Assembly: GCA_014529385.2 (NCBI GenBank)
Contig: CM043968.1
Span: 132,750,018 to 132,814,017 of the forward strand
DNA length: 64,000 nucleotides
Reading direction: 5' to 3'
Origin: Adiantum capillus-veneris
Lineage: Eukaryota > Streptophyta > Polypodiopsida > Polypodiales > Pteridaceae
Part shown: in pieces, positions 21,943 to 32,900 of the stretch
Layout of the letters: each line of letters begins with the position of its first letter
Numbering within the stretch: the stretch's first letter is position 1
Notes under the pieces: generated by a model
Database searches by the model: none
The model's input: only the letters and a program-made list of their open reading frames with translations
What the model was told of the DNA's origin: nothing
Position numbers and translations under genes: made by a program

Positions 21943-24457
21943 AATGTTTCAACTTGAATTGTGCTAATAAAATGTTTGTTGTTTCTGGCATTTTGTCATA
22001 ATTTGCCAATATGACTATCTTTAAAGTCATGTTTGTGAGGTTTAAAGTGCTATGTAGTTAGTTATTGTGATTTTCAACTTGCATAAATGGTTAGAATAAA
22101 TAGTGGATGCTCACATGTCAAGTTATATGATATATACAAGAATTTGCCATGTTGACTTATTGACAGAATTTAAACATTTGGAAAATCTAAAGCAGTTGGA
22201 TGTGATCTTGTTGCCAATTTGATTAAGCACATGGATTCCATATCACATGACCTTTTTTTTGAGTTTTATGGCACCTTATACCGCATGCAACTAAAGATGT
22301 AATGATCGGAATTTTCTTGGCTTGTACCAAAATCATAATGTTTCAACTTGAATTGTGCTAACAAAATGTTTGTTGTTTCTCGCATTTTTTCACAATTTGC
22401 CAATATGACTAGTTTTAAAGTCATGTTTGTGAGGTTTAAAGTGCTATCTAGTTAGCTATCATGATTTTCAACTTGCATAAATGCTTAGAATGAATAGTAG
22501 ATGCTCACATGTCAAGCTATATGATATATACAAGAATTTGACCATGTTGACTTATTGATAGAATTTAAACATTTGGAAAATTTAAAGTAGGCTGGATGTG
22601 ATCTGGTTGCCAATTTGATCAAACACATGGATTCCATATCACATGACCTTTTTTTTTTAGTTTTATGGCACCTAATACCGCATGCAACTAAAGATGCAAT
22701 GATCGGAATTTTCTTGGCTTGTACCAAAATCATAATTTTCAACTTGAATTGTGCTAACAAAATGTCTGTTGTTTTTGGGATTTTTTCATAATTTGCCAAT
22801 ATAACTATCTTTAACACTAGAATGGTAACCTAACAGGACATAAAAGTGTCCTTTCAGGGTTTTGGGAAAAATTTCCAAAACCATAGTAGATCCACTCATT
22901 TTGAAAAATCCTTTCATGAGCTTATAGTTCAATAACTACTACATATGGAAGAAATGAGAAACTTGTAATTTTTCTCATCCCTTGGTCACTACAAGCCTCC
23001 AAAGTTGATGGACCAGTGCATTTTTCCCAAAACAGCAATTTCTTACGGTTGATTGCATATAAATAAGAGTGGAGATTTTTGTAGAACATGAGATAAAATG
23101 CCCCGTTAACTTCAATGGGTTGGTGACCAAAACATATGGTTGCTTTTACCTCACTAATTTTTTTTTGGGCAAAAAAATAGGTACAAAAAAGTTACATTTT
23201 TGCCATTCTGCGGACCTATCATCAAAGTTTCTATAGTCATGCTCAATACAAATATTATATACATGTTTTCTTAGTTCCCTTTGGGCCTTTGGATTCAAAA
23301 GGAGCCATGGAGCATGTCAAAAGGATAATGGATCTCTTACAATTGGAACCTTGGGGGCAATGATAAAGTGCTAAATACAGCAAACATGAAAAAACTGGGT
23401 TTAGCATTATGACCTCTAGAAACCCATAGAAACTACTCATTATCTAGCCAAGTTTGTAGTCTATGATTAGATATGGTCACTACCTACAAAATACACACAA
23501 TTGCCCTAAGAAACTAGCAATATTGAGAAAGTTATACTTGCTACTCTAAAATGTATCGTATTCTTCAGCAATCAAAAAACTCAACCATCATCATATACTA
23601 TGCTATATAGCATATTAGGTCCCCCAAAACTCAAGGAAGATTAGCTTTATGTTATACATTACACTTACACAATCAAAGTTGAATTTGAATATCAAGAAAG
23701 GCACCAAAAAAAATCCAATAAACAGGATTATGCAATTCTTGTAAATTGGTCATAACTTTCAATTTTAACACTTAGCTCTCCCTACAAGCATCAAAACATG
23801 TTGAGAACTATGAAGGCCTAACTTCTAGCCATCTAAACCTCAAAAACATGAAGTTTAGAGTGGTATAGTTGCCAAAAATTTAAAAAAAAGCCAAAAACAG
23901 GACCTGTTTTTTCACACAGTTTAGGTTCAAAAATGTTGTGCAAGAGTAAGGTTAATGGTGAGATCGATACTCAAAAGAAAATGCTAAGTTTTTTTCAACT
24001 CATAGGGAAACTTTGTGGATATATAGCACCTAGAAATTCATTTTCATACTCTTCAAATATTTTAAGCAAAATGGTCACTTAACAGGACACAAAAGTTTCC
24101 AAGGACATAAAAGTGTCTTGTTACCATTCTAGTGTTAAAGTCATGTTTGTGAGGTTTAAAGTGCTATGTAGCTAGCTATTGTGATTTTCAACTTGCATAA
24201 ATGCTTACAATGAATAGTAGATGCTCACATGTCAAGCTATATGATATACACAAGAATTTGACCATGTTGACTTATTGACAGAATTTAAACATTTGGAAAA
24301 TCTAAAGCAGGCTGGATGTGATCTGCTTTCCAATTTGATCAAACATATGGATTCCATATCACATGACCATTTTTAAAAAGTTTTGTGGCACCTAGTACTG
24401 CATGCAACTAAAGATGCAATGATCGGAATTTTCTTGGCTTGTACCAAAATCATAATC
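21943..24457. repeat. Tandem array of three ~395-bp units, third unit interrupted
   Basis: Unit 1 is 21943-22336, unit 2 is 22337-22733, and unit 3 is 22734-22814 plus 24139-24457. Shared landmarks are TTCAACTTGAATTGTGCTAA, AAAGTCATGTTTGTGAGG, GATGCTCACATGTCAAG, TGGATTCCATATCACATGAC and ATGATCGGAATTTTCTTGGC. Units differ by scattered substitutions. No coding potential. Confidence 0.95.
22811..24138. mobile_element. 1,320-bp non-autonomous TTAA-site DNA transposon (piggyBac-like), with target duplication
   Basis: The intact units 1 and 2 give the empty site ATCTTTAAAGTCATG. In unit 3 the same site reads TTAA (22811-22814), insert 22815-24134, TTAA (24135-24138). The insert begins CACTAGAATGGTAAC and ends GTTACCATTCTAGTG, a perfect 15-bp terminal inverted repeat. 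Near both ends is the 16-mer GGACATAAAAGTGTCC or a close variant (22836 area; 24055-24118). A TTAA duplication with CAC/CCC-starting termini is the hallmark of the piggyBac superfamily. No transposase frame: the longest open frame inside is 61 codons. It is therefore a non-autonomous or deleted copy. Confidence 0.85.
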
Positions 24458-24464
24458 ATTTTTA

Positions 24465-24933
24465 GATTAGAGTGTAGTGTTCGATGGAAGAGACGCTGCC
24501 TAACATGGTGGGAGAGGTGTGCCACATAGATAAGGATTGTTGGCAAAGCTGGAAGCCGAAAAGGTAGAGAGCTTGCCATAGTAAAAAATTGGATAGGTTT
24601 TTGTTTGACAAATCAAGCTGATTTATGATGTCCAGCCTTGATAGCCCAAACGGGATAGGCCTTGAAGGTGGTTATGATCTAGGTGGTTTTTGGAGCATTG
24701 GACCAAGTTGCCTAGGATGAAAGGATGGTGCTAGTGAGGTTGTTAGGTAATAATGAAAGCACCTGGGTGTAGATTAGGCTACCATAGTCCTCTGGAATAG
24801 TGCCTGTAAGCTTGTTTTGGCCAACATCAAAGAATGTTAGGGTGTCTCCACTGGATCCTAGAGGGTTAGGGATGTAGTAAGGTGAAACACTGGGATAAAA
24901 ACGCGTACTATTGCACCTCTGCAAGTTCAAAAT
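24465..24933 (-). pseudogene. Leucine-rich-repeat receptor (RLK/RLP) relic
   Basis: Minus strand, 24930 down to 24712: FFDVGQNKLTGTIPEDYGSL, then a segment ending NNLTSTILSS. This fits the plant extracellular LRR consensus (L-x-x-L-x-x-N-x-L-x-G-x-I-P). Nearer the element's 3' side, about 24590-24490, another frame reads STFSASSFANNPYLCGTPLPPC. The last two motifs, S-F-x-N-N-P-x-L-C-G and P-L-P-x-C, are the cysteine-pair cap after the last LRR of receptor-like kinases and proteins. Frameshifts separate the blocks and a TAG follows the cap, so no membrane segment or kinase remains. It ends beside the tandem array. Confidence 0.7.
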
Positions 24934-25111
24934 TTTTCTCAGTCTTCAAGTTTTTCCCTCATCATAAGCAAAGAGCCTAAGCCATACTCTGTGCATGCAT
25001 CTCTGTATAGATACTTAAACCGTATCGCAAACCACTGTTGAGCATTCCTTTTATTACCTTCCCCGCTTGCTTGGTCAGCTCGCGGGGGATGATGTCCTCT
25101 AGCTCATTGCT
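24934..25111. other. No gene seen
   Basis: Short spacer between the LRR relic and a microsatellite cluster. Confidence 0.4.
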
Positions 25112-25153
25112 GTTGTGTGTGTGTGTGTATGTGTGTGTGTGTGTATATATATG

Positions 25154-25230
<77 letters not shown>

Positions 25231-25275
25231 GGGAGGGAGGGACACACACACACACACACAGAAAGATATAGAGAG

Positions 25276-25319
<44 letters not shown>
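25112..25319. repeat. Microsatellite cluster (TG)n(TA)n(GA)n(CA)n(GA)n
   Basis: Five adjoining dinucleotide tracts in 208 bp: TG/TA to about 25190, GA 25191-25225, CA 25243-25260, GA 25279-25317. Confidence 0.95.
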
Positions 25320-25320
<1 letters not shown>

Positions 25321-25349
25321 AAAAAAGCTTCCTCCTAAAAGCTCGCTCC

Positions 25350-25436
25350 AAGAGGGAGCTTTTTAAGGGAGTTTTTCTAAATTTTTGCTTAGTTGAGAAA
25401 AAATCTAAAAAAAACTCCCTTAAAAGCTCCCTCAAA
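25350..25436. repeat. Near-perfect hairpin, ~87 bp
   Basis: The left arm GAGGGAGCTTTTTAAGGGAG and following bases pair with the right arm AACTCCCTTAAAAGCTCCCT, around a loop of about 15 bases near 25390. The same AGCTCCCT core occurs in the fold-back element at 16521-16959. Confidence 0.7.
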
Positions 25437-25520
25437 AAGCTCTCTCCATTCCCATCCCCTCATAAGTGCATTTTGCACTAAAAGCCCATTCTCCATCAAC
25501 ATTAGCATAACAATCTCCTT
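25437..25520. other. Spacer
   Basis: No feature seen. Confidence 0.3.
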
Positions 25521-26495
25521 TCACAGAAGACTAACAATAGCTACATTTGTAGTGTAACCAACATTTATAGTGGAACCAACCTCTTTTTTCTTAGCCTCGT
25601 TTGCCTTCAACTTAGGACACTGCTTGATCATTAGCTTTACAATAATGGCAACGTATTTTCTTTTTGCCCTTTTCACCAAAATTACCAGACGAATTGTTGC
25701 CAACAGAAGCATTAGGAGCAGTTGATTTACCACTCATAGAAGAACCATGAGAATTGGCTACATTGTTGTTACCACCTTTTCTTTGAGCAGCAATAAAGGC
25801 GTAATCAACTGCACATTGTCTAGTCCTGTTTTTTTTGGAAAGTGACTCTTGCAACAGCAATGTGCGTAATGCATCAAACTTGACAATTTCTGGATTTCCT
25901 TGGATCATAAGTCTTCAAGTACTAGCAAAAGTCTACTAAGAATCTAGCAAAGCATCAAGAAAAGTGTACATAATGGAAATGTCAGAAATGACTTCGCCTA
26001 CAGAAATAAGTTGCTCATTGATATCCTTGACACCAGTAAGGAAAGTGTACATATCATATTCCTCATGCATAATCTTCGAGTGCATCTCTTTTCACAGAAA
26101 TGCAATTTTTGCGTCATTGTGACTTACATAAAGACCAGCCAGAATATCCCAAGCCTGTTTTGCAGATTTCGTTGAATGAATGTGAGGGCAATAGTGCATT
26201 TCCTAGACAACACAATCAATGCATGAGCCTGCACATCTTTTACATCCCAACAATCTTGCTTAGCCGTAGGCGAAACAGCTATGGCAGTAGCAATCCTGTC
26301 ACCAAAACCTGCAACATCCTCAATATCGCCTACATCATCAAAACTAGCACGTACATCAATGCCCTGCACAATATTCCAGACACCCTTTGACACAAAGACA
26401 TGTTGCATCATATAAGCCCACATAGGGTAATTGTCTCCATCCAATCTATCCTCAGCAACAAACATCTTGAGCACATCTATGTTGTTGTCAGCCAT
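25521..26495 (-). pseudogene. gag: Ty1/copia-type gag relic with frameshifted zinc knuckle
   Basis: From ATG at 26495 on the minus strand: MADNNIDVLKMF, then RLDGDNYPMWAYMMQHVFVS and KGVWNIVQG. This is the L-x-G-x-N-Y-x-x-W core of copia gag (UBN2/DUF4219 type). After several frame changes it continues with VKFDALRTLLLQESL, a low-complexity linker (GGNNNVANSHGSSMSGKS) and KKIRCHYC, the start of a CCHC zinc knuckle. The knuckle's second half, QCPKLKANEAKKKE, is in the next frame, so one indel falls inside it. In an intact element gag coats the RNA in virus-like particles. Protease, integrase and RT should follow below 25520 but do not, and no LTR was recognised. Confidence 0.8.
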
Positions 26496-28604
26496 GGCAA
26501 ATGTTGTACCTGATGTGAAAACTGCCCAAAAAGAGGAGAAATGAAGCGGGAATAACACGTGCTATATAGCACAAACCATAGAAGACTGTAAGGGACCATT
26601 AAACTCAAACCTTATTCTTGTGAGCAAAAAAGAGTCCTTTTCCTAAAGAAAAATGATAGAGTTTAGTCGTTACTGATTAGGAAGTAAATTTTTTAAATGG
26701 CAACCTAGACTTCTAGCTTTTGAGATGATAAGGCCACGCGCTAGCTAAGTATACCTCATAAACCCATAAATTTTTGAAGTGTCTTTTTTTTTCTCTCGAA
26801 ATGCTCATTTGAGCTTGAGTTGAATTAACTAAAAATAATACATGCCCCAATAAATTTTTGAAGTGCTTTTTACAAATTACTTTTATGACTGAAAACATGT
26901 CAGGCACAACAAAATTTTCAATCCAAAATTCCAAGAAGCTCTAAATTTTGCAAGGCTGTGTCCATTTGATGACATGACTACAAGAAGCTCTAATTTTTGC
27001 AAGACTATGTCTATTTGATGATATTACTACAATTTCAAAAAGGCGCAAAAATTCCAAGCTTCAAGTAGGGAATCTACAACGGACCTAATACTTGATAGCT
27101 CCTCAATATAGTAAGCTTCTGAAGCACATGTTTTTGACTTGATTGAGCATGTCTATTGGACCAAATTCTATATCATGCCAACCCAAGCTATATCCAAAAA
27201 GATTAGTTTTTGTTATAGATGCCCATCTGATCTGGGAAAACAGAGGCATGCTATAGCATTAAAAATTCGAGAGATTCTTCTAGAGGATTCTTTGTGTATT
27301 ACCAAAATAATAGTAGAGAATGTTTTGACCTACACTAATACTTATATATAGGAGATCCAGTTGTACTGTTCACTAAACACGCCAACTTCTTGTATTCTTC
27401 ATTGTAACCATTTTGCTAAAGTACAAAAAACACTTTTGTTATGTTTTACTAGTAGAGGGGCAAAATGAAAATACGGCGAAGGGTTGAGTGCCGGTCTTTG
27501 GAAAGACCTTGGAGCCTGGGCCTCAAATTGACACCTGTTTTCGTGTCAAGGGCTATTTTGCTTATCAATATAGGTGCTTCAAAAAAAACCCCTGTCACTT
27601 GACATGCTAGAATCTCAAAATTGCCTGGCGTTTTTGTATGTTTATGCCTTGAAATTTATGTTATATATAGCAAATTATAATAATATAGGTTGGTCACTTT
27701 ACACAAAGCATATGAAAGGGGGCTTGCCCTGGCTTGGAAAATTGCTTGTCAAAAAGAAATTTCCACTATGCCCGTGGCCCTTGCATGGAGCACTTCAAAC
27801 TCCAACACAAGTAAAGCCTTTCTATGAATAATGATGGATTGAAAATAATACAACATAAATGTATGATGCCTTTTGTTGGGGGAGGAGACCTCTCTCAAAC
27901 AGCTAGGGAGCATGAACCGGAGCCATGCCATAGGAATTTGTTTGCATTGATTCCCTGCTTTTGACTTGCCAAATTTTCAAATGTGAAAATAGGAGGGTCA
28001 TTCCAAAGCGAGTCTGATGGGGGCACTTTCTTTAGTTTGTGGAGGAGCCTTCTTGTCAGCATGTTATAACATATCTAATAATAAGAGAACAAGGAGAAAG
28101 TCATAGAATTTTTTGAATGCTTTTTTCTACTCTCCAATAAGGGCTTCACAACTTTCTTGTCTAATTGTTGTTTTCAAGTGGTTTTCTTGGTTTATAAACG
28201 GGCTCCTTTTATATTTAAAAAAATTAGCCATGCTCACGACTGTGAGCCTCATATGCTTCTTTTCAACTTTTTGTTTTAGAATGCCAAAGTGAACCTTGAC
28301 CTTCTTCTTTTGTTTTGTTTTAGTTCAAAGCCAAAATGGGAACTACTCATGACCTTCAAAGGTGGGGACTAATAATAAGTAGTCTTGAAGCATGCATATG
28401 GACACTTCTAGTCGCTAACCGTGCATGAAAGGGTTCGCACAGGAGCTCAAGCTAAATAAGACTGTGAGCATCCCAAGATTGTGGATTTTACGTCCATCCA
28501 AACTTGTTCATGCACATGATCTAATAGCGTCTACCATGGAAATCGCTCTCTCTACCATCACTTCGAAGTGAGCCACAAAGGTTAACTTCAAGCCGGCTAT
28601 ACGG
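26496..28604. other. No gene seen
   Basis: Open frames of 60-98 codons, including 27139-27351 and 27574-27831, show no recognisable motif. Composition is AT-rich and ordinary. Confidence 0.35.
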
Positions 28605-28904
28605 TTAAATATCGGCCTGCTTGTATACGTGTCGATGGAGGTGACTACCACAGCTAGTCACGACGCTTTTTGGGGGGCACCAGTTGTTCTCAGCATAACA
28701 TGGGCAGCCTACCTTTCCTCACAATTAGTGCACGCATGTAACGTAGTGGTATGTGCAATGCATCTTGCTCCAGATGTTGCAGGTTCAACCACAACGCGTG
28801 CATACCATGTGTTGACCTTTTGGTCAAAGGCTTCTAGCCCCTTGCTTTCGGTCGACAACCGGGAAGGCTTGCTTTGCCACGAGGGCAAGCAAGCCGATAT
28901 TTAA
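28605..28904. mobile_element. 300-bp MITE-like element with terminal inverted repeats
   Basis: The left end TTAAATATCGGCCTGCTTG and the right end CAAGCAAGCCGATATTTAA are inverted repeats with one mismatch over 19 bases. The interior has no coding potential (the 91-codon frame across it lacks motifs). A 2-4-bp duplication such as TTAA/TTA could be hidden in the outermost bases. It lies about 460 bp upstream of the MIR172 TATA box. Confidence 0.6.
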
Positions 28905-29366
28905 CGAAAACCATTCAAGCCTAGCCCTACTTGCAAGGATTTGGCGCATATTCTTGCCCAAGTGAGCTATGGTTGTTGTTCCTATGATTTTTGAATATCA
29001 TCGTGTGAGTGTCCTTTGAATGGAAGTGCCATGTCATGAAGGCTTGGCATGGAGTGAGTGTGTATGTATGTATGCATTGGAACATTGACATGTGAATGAA
29101 AGTGGGGTGGCCAAATATGAAGGCAAAGAGAGTGCGGTGTGGTGGGGTGGGGTTGGCAATGGCAACGACTTGTAGGGTGGGCTTTTGTGGTTAGTTAGTT
29201 GCTCAAGTGAGTCATGTGAGGTGTGTCGCGGCTTAAAACTTGGAAGGTCTGGAGGTGACCTCAACTCCTCATTTTTTGGTTGGGGTTGAGGTGAATACGT
29301 GCGGGGATGGATGCTGAAATGGAACCATACTCTCCCCTTATTCTTATTTTAATGGCGCCCAAGGAC
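28905..29366. other. Upstream region of MIR172
   Basis: No coding signal. Presumed to hold the upstream promoter of the microRNA gene; no specific factor site is claimed. Confidence 0.4.
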
Positions 29367-29373
29367 TATATAA
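29367..29373 (+). promoter_or_regulatory. Candidate TATA box of MIR172
   Basis: TATATAA in the context GGACTATATAAGCTGC, with no other equally good match in the 250 bases before the hairpin. The expected start (25-35 bases downstream, near 29400) falls just before a CT-rich stretch at 29416-29428, a common plant initiator context. Position relative to the hairpin (about 225 bases) fits an RNA polymerase II primary microRNA transcript. Confidence 0.6.
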
Positions 29374-29524
29374 GCTGCAAGGCGCCCCAGGGCTCTTCCC
29401 ATCATCACTCACTACACTTCTCTCTCCCCCCCCCCGCGGTAGCCACGCATCATTGCTTGTAGCTGTACTCTATCGGTCTCTTTCCTTAATCTTGCTGCTA
29501 ATTACAGCTAATCAGCTACTAATC

Positions 29525-29571
29525 ACGTGTGTGTGTGTGGGTGTGTGAGAGAGAGAGAGAGAGAGAGAGAA
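29525..29571. repeat. (GT)n(GA)n microsatellite within the presumed primary transcript
   Basis: GT-type tract from 29527 to 29547, then (GA)n to about 29571, ending 20 bases before the hairpin's lower stem. Confidence 0.9.
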
Positions 29572-29589
29572 CGAGTGGTCTCTATTTAC

Positions 29590-29746
29590 ACGCAGCGGCA
29601 GCATCATCAGGACTCTCATTTCAAGACGGAAAGAATAACTCCATGATAGAAGCAGATCCCAGATCCTATAATACATACAATACAGCACAGCACCCCTGCT
29701 TCTTTCCAAGGCTTGAGGCGAGAATCTTGATGATGCTGCAGCTCGA
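29590..29746 (+). ncRNA. MIR172: MIR172 precursor hairpin; mature miR172 at 29721-29741
   Basis: The 3' arm at 29721-29741 begins AGAATCTTGATGATGCTGCA and, with the next base G, matches the miR172c/d form I know from Arabidopsis. The 5' arm at 29598-29617, GCAGCATCATCAGGACTCTC, pairs with it along the whole duplex, with a G:U wobble and one or two mismatches, as expected for miR172*. The stem continues inward: TCAAG and GGAAAGAA (29620-29636) pair with TTCTTTCC and CTTGA (29700-29716), leaving a loop of about 60 bases. A mature guide on the 3' arm is correct for this family. miR172 represses AP2/TOE-type transcription factors, promoting the adult phase and reproductive development in flowering plants. 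A TATA box lies upstream. The next best explanation, a chance repeat, would not give a paired star strand. Confidence 0.93.
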
Positions 29747-30379
29747 TACAATTCCCTCCTCGCCATATTCGGCTCACACTGATATTTTAAGGTTCCGCTC
29801 TCTCTCTCTCTCCCTCTCCCAAAAAAACACGCGCGCGCGCGCGCTAACGCCTGCTCGCAACTTGCAAGCTCTCGCGCACACTAGCAATGCGCAAGAGATG
29901 CTGCATGTCTCGTCTGAAAATAGTAGTTGACGCAATCCCATTCTTTTTTTATGGCACATGCAATGAACCTCCCCCTCTCTCGCGCGCACATGCTGCAGTC
30001 AACTTCTTTTTGTCCCACTCACATTCTCTCGCCCCCCCCCCCCCTTTCTCTCTCTCTCTCTCTCTCTCTTTCTTTTCCTACCTCTATAGCCAGCTGTTTG
30101 TAGTTATAATAGCTAGATGTTGTGCATGCTCACGCACATATTTTCTACTAGTACGGCCGGTCGCCCCCCTCTCTCCCTCTTTATCGTGTGCAAAGGGATT
30201 TGTTGTTGTTTTGGACTTTAGCTTTCAGGTCGTAGATTGCAACACGTGTAAAAGGCTCCCCCTTCAGCCATATTATGTTAGTAGATAACCATGCCTTATA
30301 TCAAGTACTCTCCACAAAGGAAGCATAGAAAGAGAGAAATTACGATGCACATATCTTAATTACACATCTTAAACTTATA
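29747..30379. other. Low-complexity 3' flank of MIR172
   Basis: Contains (CT)n near 29800, a (CG)n run at about 29832-29846, poly-C near 30033 and (CT)n at 30044-30068. Open frames here are low-complexity artefacts. Part may be the 3' end of the primary transcript. Confidence 0.4.
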
Positions 30380-31739
30380 GATGCACATTTTAATTACATC
30401 TTCCTAGCCCTTGCACACTAATTCATGACCCTCCACTTCATGCTCTGGGACCTTTACTTCATGCTCGGTGAAGGAGTTGTCTGACACTATTTATCTATGT
30501 TGCTTCAATATCCTTCAATTATTTCTCTTATCTTCCTATGCAATCATCTATATATGTCATTACAAATTGACCTTTCTTAAGCATAGTGGCATTCCACACC
30601 TTGTAGTACATAAAAGTATGTTGTTCCATCTAGAACAACCATATATGTGCTTACTATTCTCATCCTTCAATTCACTATATTACCATGAGAAACAGTTGTG
30701 TTTTAATTTGTGCAGGACGATTCACCCCAATCATTGATCGTCATGTGAGCTTGATGGAGGAGTGCACAACCCCACAACCATGTGAATTGCACTTTTGAAC
30801 TCTGAAATAAGGAATAAATAAGATTTAAACCTTTTCACGTACTAATGGTCATATTCTCAATCTAAAATGAATAGTTTAACCCACATTGGTTTGTTGGTTT
30901 GTTGGTTTATTAAGTTTGTCCGAAAGTACTCTGCTTAGAGGACACCACTTCACAAAAATGTAACCTATCACATGAGTTCAAAGTAGTTCTTTTAAAACTT
31001 ACCAAAAAACATTTACAAAAGGGGTTTTCTGTTATAATTTTCAAAAAATATATAGATTTTGAGAAAAAGGGTCCTCAAAATTTCTTAGAAAAATCAAAAG
31101 TTAAGGGTTTTAAAAAAGGCCTAGAATGCACTTGATGAAGTGGTATTCAATAGAGTGATCTCGCCCCCCAAAGCAGTGCCTTAGAATTCACTTAAGTTTC
31201 TAGAGCTTTTTCAAATTGTTTTTGGGTGGAAAGCACCACTCACAATGATGGGTGAGATGTGTAGAGAGCTATGGTTGGCAGTTGTCACGAGAGACTCTGA
31301 GGTCGTTCCAAGATTTTGTGGGTGAGTGAGGAGTTGATGTGGTAGGTAGAGAGTTACGATTTTCTTGAATCTTGTCTGCCTAAGGACGATAGGAGTAGGA
31401 TATTCCCAAGGCTCGAGGTCTTCTCTCTTTTGGTAGACTTTGGACTATGAGTCATTCTTCTTGCTCCCTATATTCTTCTGCTCTATCTTGTGTGATGGCC
31501 CAAGGGCTCTTTGCATTCTTCGCAGTTGGACCCGTGGGATTCACTCTTAAAGAAAAGGACATGCCACTTGCAAGCTGAGAGTACTGGAAGACCCCCTATT
31601 TATGACTCATGTGAAGTAAAAATTGACTTCCCTTTCTACACTTATATGACATGTAGTTACTAAAATTATTATGTCGCTAACTTATATATAAGATTTGGTA
31701 TAGTTTCCCAACTTCAAGTTTAAAAAACCAAACTTGAAG

Positions 31740-32055
31740 ACAAGGAACGGTCGAATCTTCGAGAACTCCTTGAAGTTCGCGAGGATAGTCCAAGAAAGCA
31801 GGGTAACGATCATCGCCATTTGAAAGCAAAGGAACTTAGAGGAGTGGAACATGACCCTCAGGGATGCATTAACGGACGTGCAAAGGTGAATGTGTGGGCT
31901 CATTTATAGTCAGGGTGTGGCTTCCCCATCAACTGATGTATCTAGAATCCACTGAAGTGGTCATGGCTCGTCATGAGCATGACAAAAATGTAATTGTTTT
32001 GGTTATGTTAATGTAATCTTCTCACCATTGTGATCAGTTTTACCCCAAAAAAAAA
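31740..32055 (+). mobile_element. 5'-truncated LINE (family A) inserted in copy A, with target duplication
   Basis: Copy B preserves the empty site CCAAACTTGAAGTCATATAA. In copy A, AAACTTGAAG is present on both sides (31730-31739 and 32056-32065) of a 316-bp insert ending in poly-A. The insert's first part translates as a degenerate relative of the family's C-terminus (RNGRIFENSLKFARIVQES against RCVFEGGLEVARFAEIIQER), and its tail has CTCACCATTGTGATCAG before the A-run. Confidence 0.88.
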
Positions 32056-32613
32056 AAACTTGAAGTCATATAAGCTACATTTTTAAAGTCAATACCTTAA
32101 TCATATTGGCTTATATTCTCTTTCTAGGGGCATGAGATGGGGTAACCACATGTGATTTTCTAGCAATACATATTTGGCTTGTTTACTATTAAAGAGTCGT
32201 GATTTGTATGCCTATATGTATCAATCTCTTCCACTACCCCCAAACACTCCTCGTTTTTCCCTTGAAGTATATATCACAAGTCCCTTCCTCATGTTTTAGC
32301 AATGTGTAGTATGTGACCCGTGCATTGTTGCCGCCAAGGAAACATTGCCTCTTTTCTCATAGGGTTATCTTCTCTTCCAAGTGGAACATTATCAATACTC
32401 TCTTCCTACATGTATAGTCTATTGCATTTCTCAAAGTGATGCACGACACAACCTCTTCATAGATTCTAACAAACGTGAATATATGTAAAATGATGCAAAG
32501 CATTCTTTCATACCAAGCTTGGGAGCTTCTCATAGGACGTTTTTTTTCATGTGGTGCTAGCCCTTGGTCAAAAAACTTAGGAGTGCTTTACGTCTAGCTA
32601 TTGGGGTGGGTGG

Positions 32614-32615
<2 letters not shown>

Positions 32616-32653
<38 letters not shown>
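32616..32653. repeat. (GA)n microsatellite, copy A
   Basis: Shorter counterpart at about 40153-40169 in copy B. Confidence 0.95.
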
Positions 32654-32654
<1 letters not shown>

Positions 32655-32900
32655 CCTCCTTTTGGTCTATCTTGATCTAGCAATGCTCCCAAGCTTGATT
32701 ATAGAGATTAGATAAGCTAGCATGATGTGAAGAGATGGAAGCTAAGCAAAGTCAATGTAATAATAAAACTTTATTTGGAAATGGATAGAATTGGTTTCAA
32801 TGATAGGAACACAATTGGATTCAATGTGAGTGATCCACTCTACTTGCTTCTATCCTTGTGTCTTTCTTATGAGAAAGACATGATCGTTGTGCACATCATA

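Larger units (their letters stand above)
30380..32900. repeat. Segmental duplication, copy A
   Basis: Begins GATGCACATTTTAATTACAT and runs colinear with copy B (from 34590). Shared landmarks are CCTCCACTTCATGCT, AATTGACCTTTC, ACCCACATTGGTTTGTTGG, TTCTTAGAAAAATCAAAAGT, AGGCTCGAGGTCTTCTCTCT and the GATTATAGAGATTAGATAAG segment near 32697. It continues past 32717 with AGCATGATGTGAAGAGATGG, whose partner is at 60103. Copy A lacks the CACTA element and holds a different, shorter LINE insertion. No coding potential of its own. Confidence 0.9.

Noticed and set aside
29529-30288. Open frames of 133 codons overlapping MIR172 and its flank
   Set aside because: They run through microsatellites and the hairpin itself; the RNA structure explains the conserved part.
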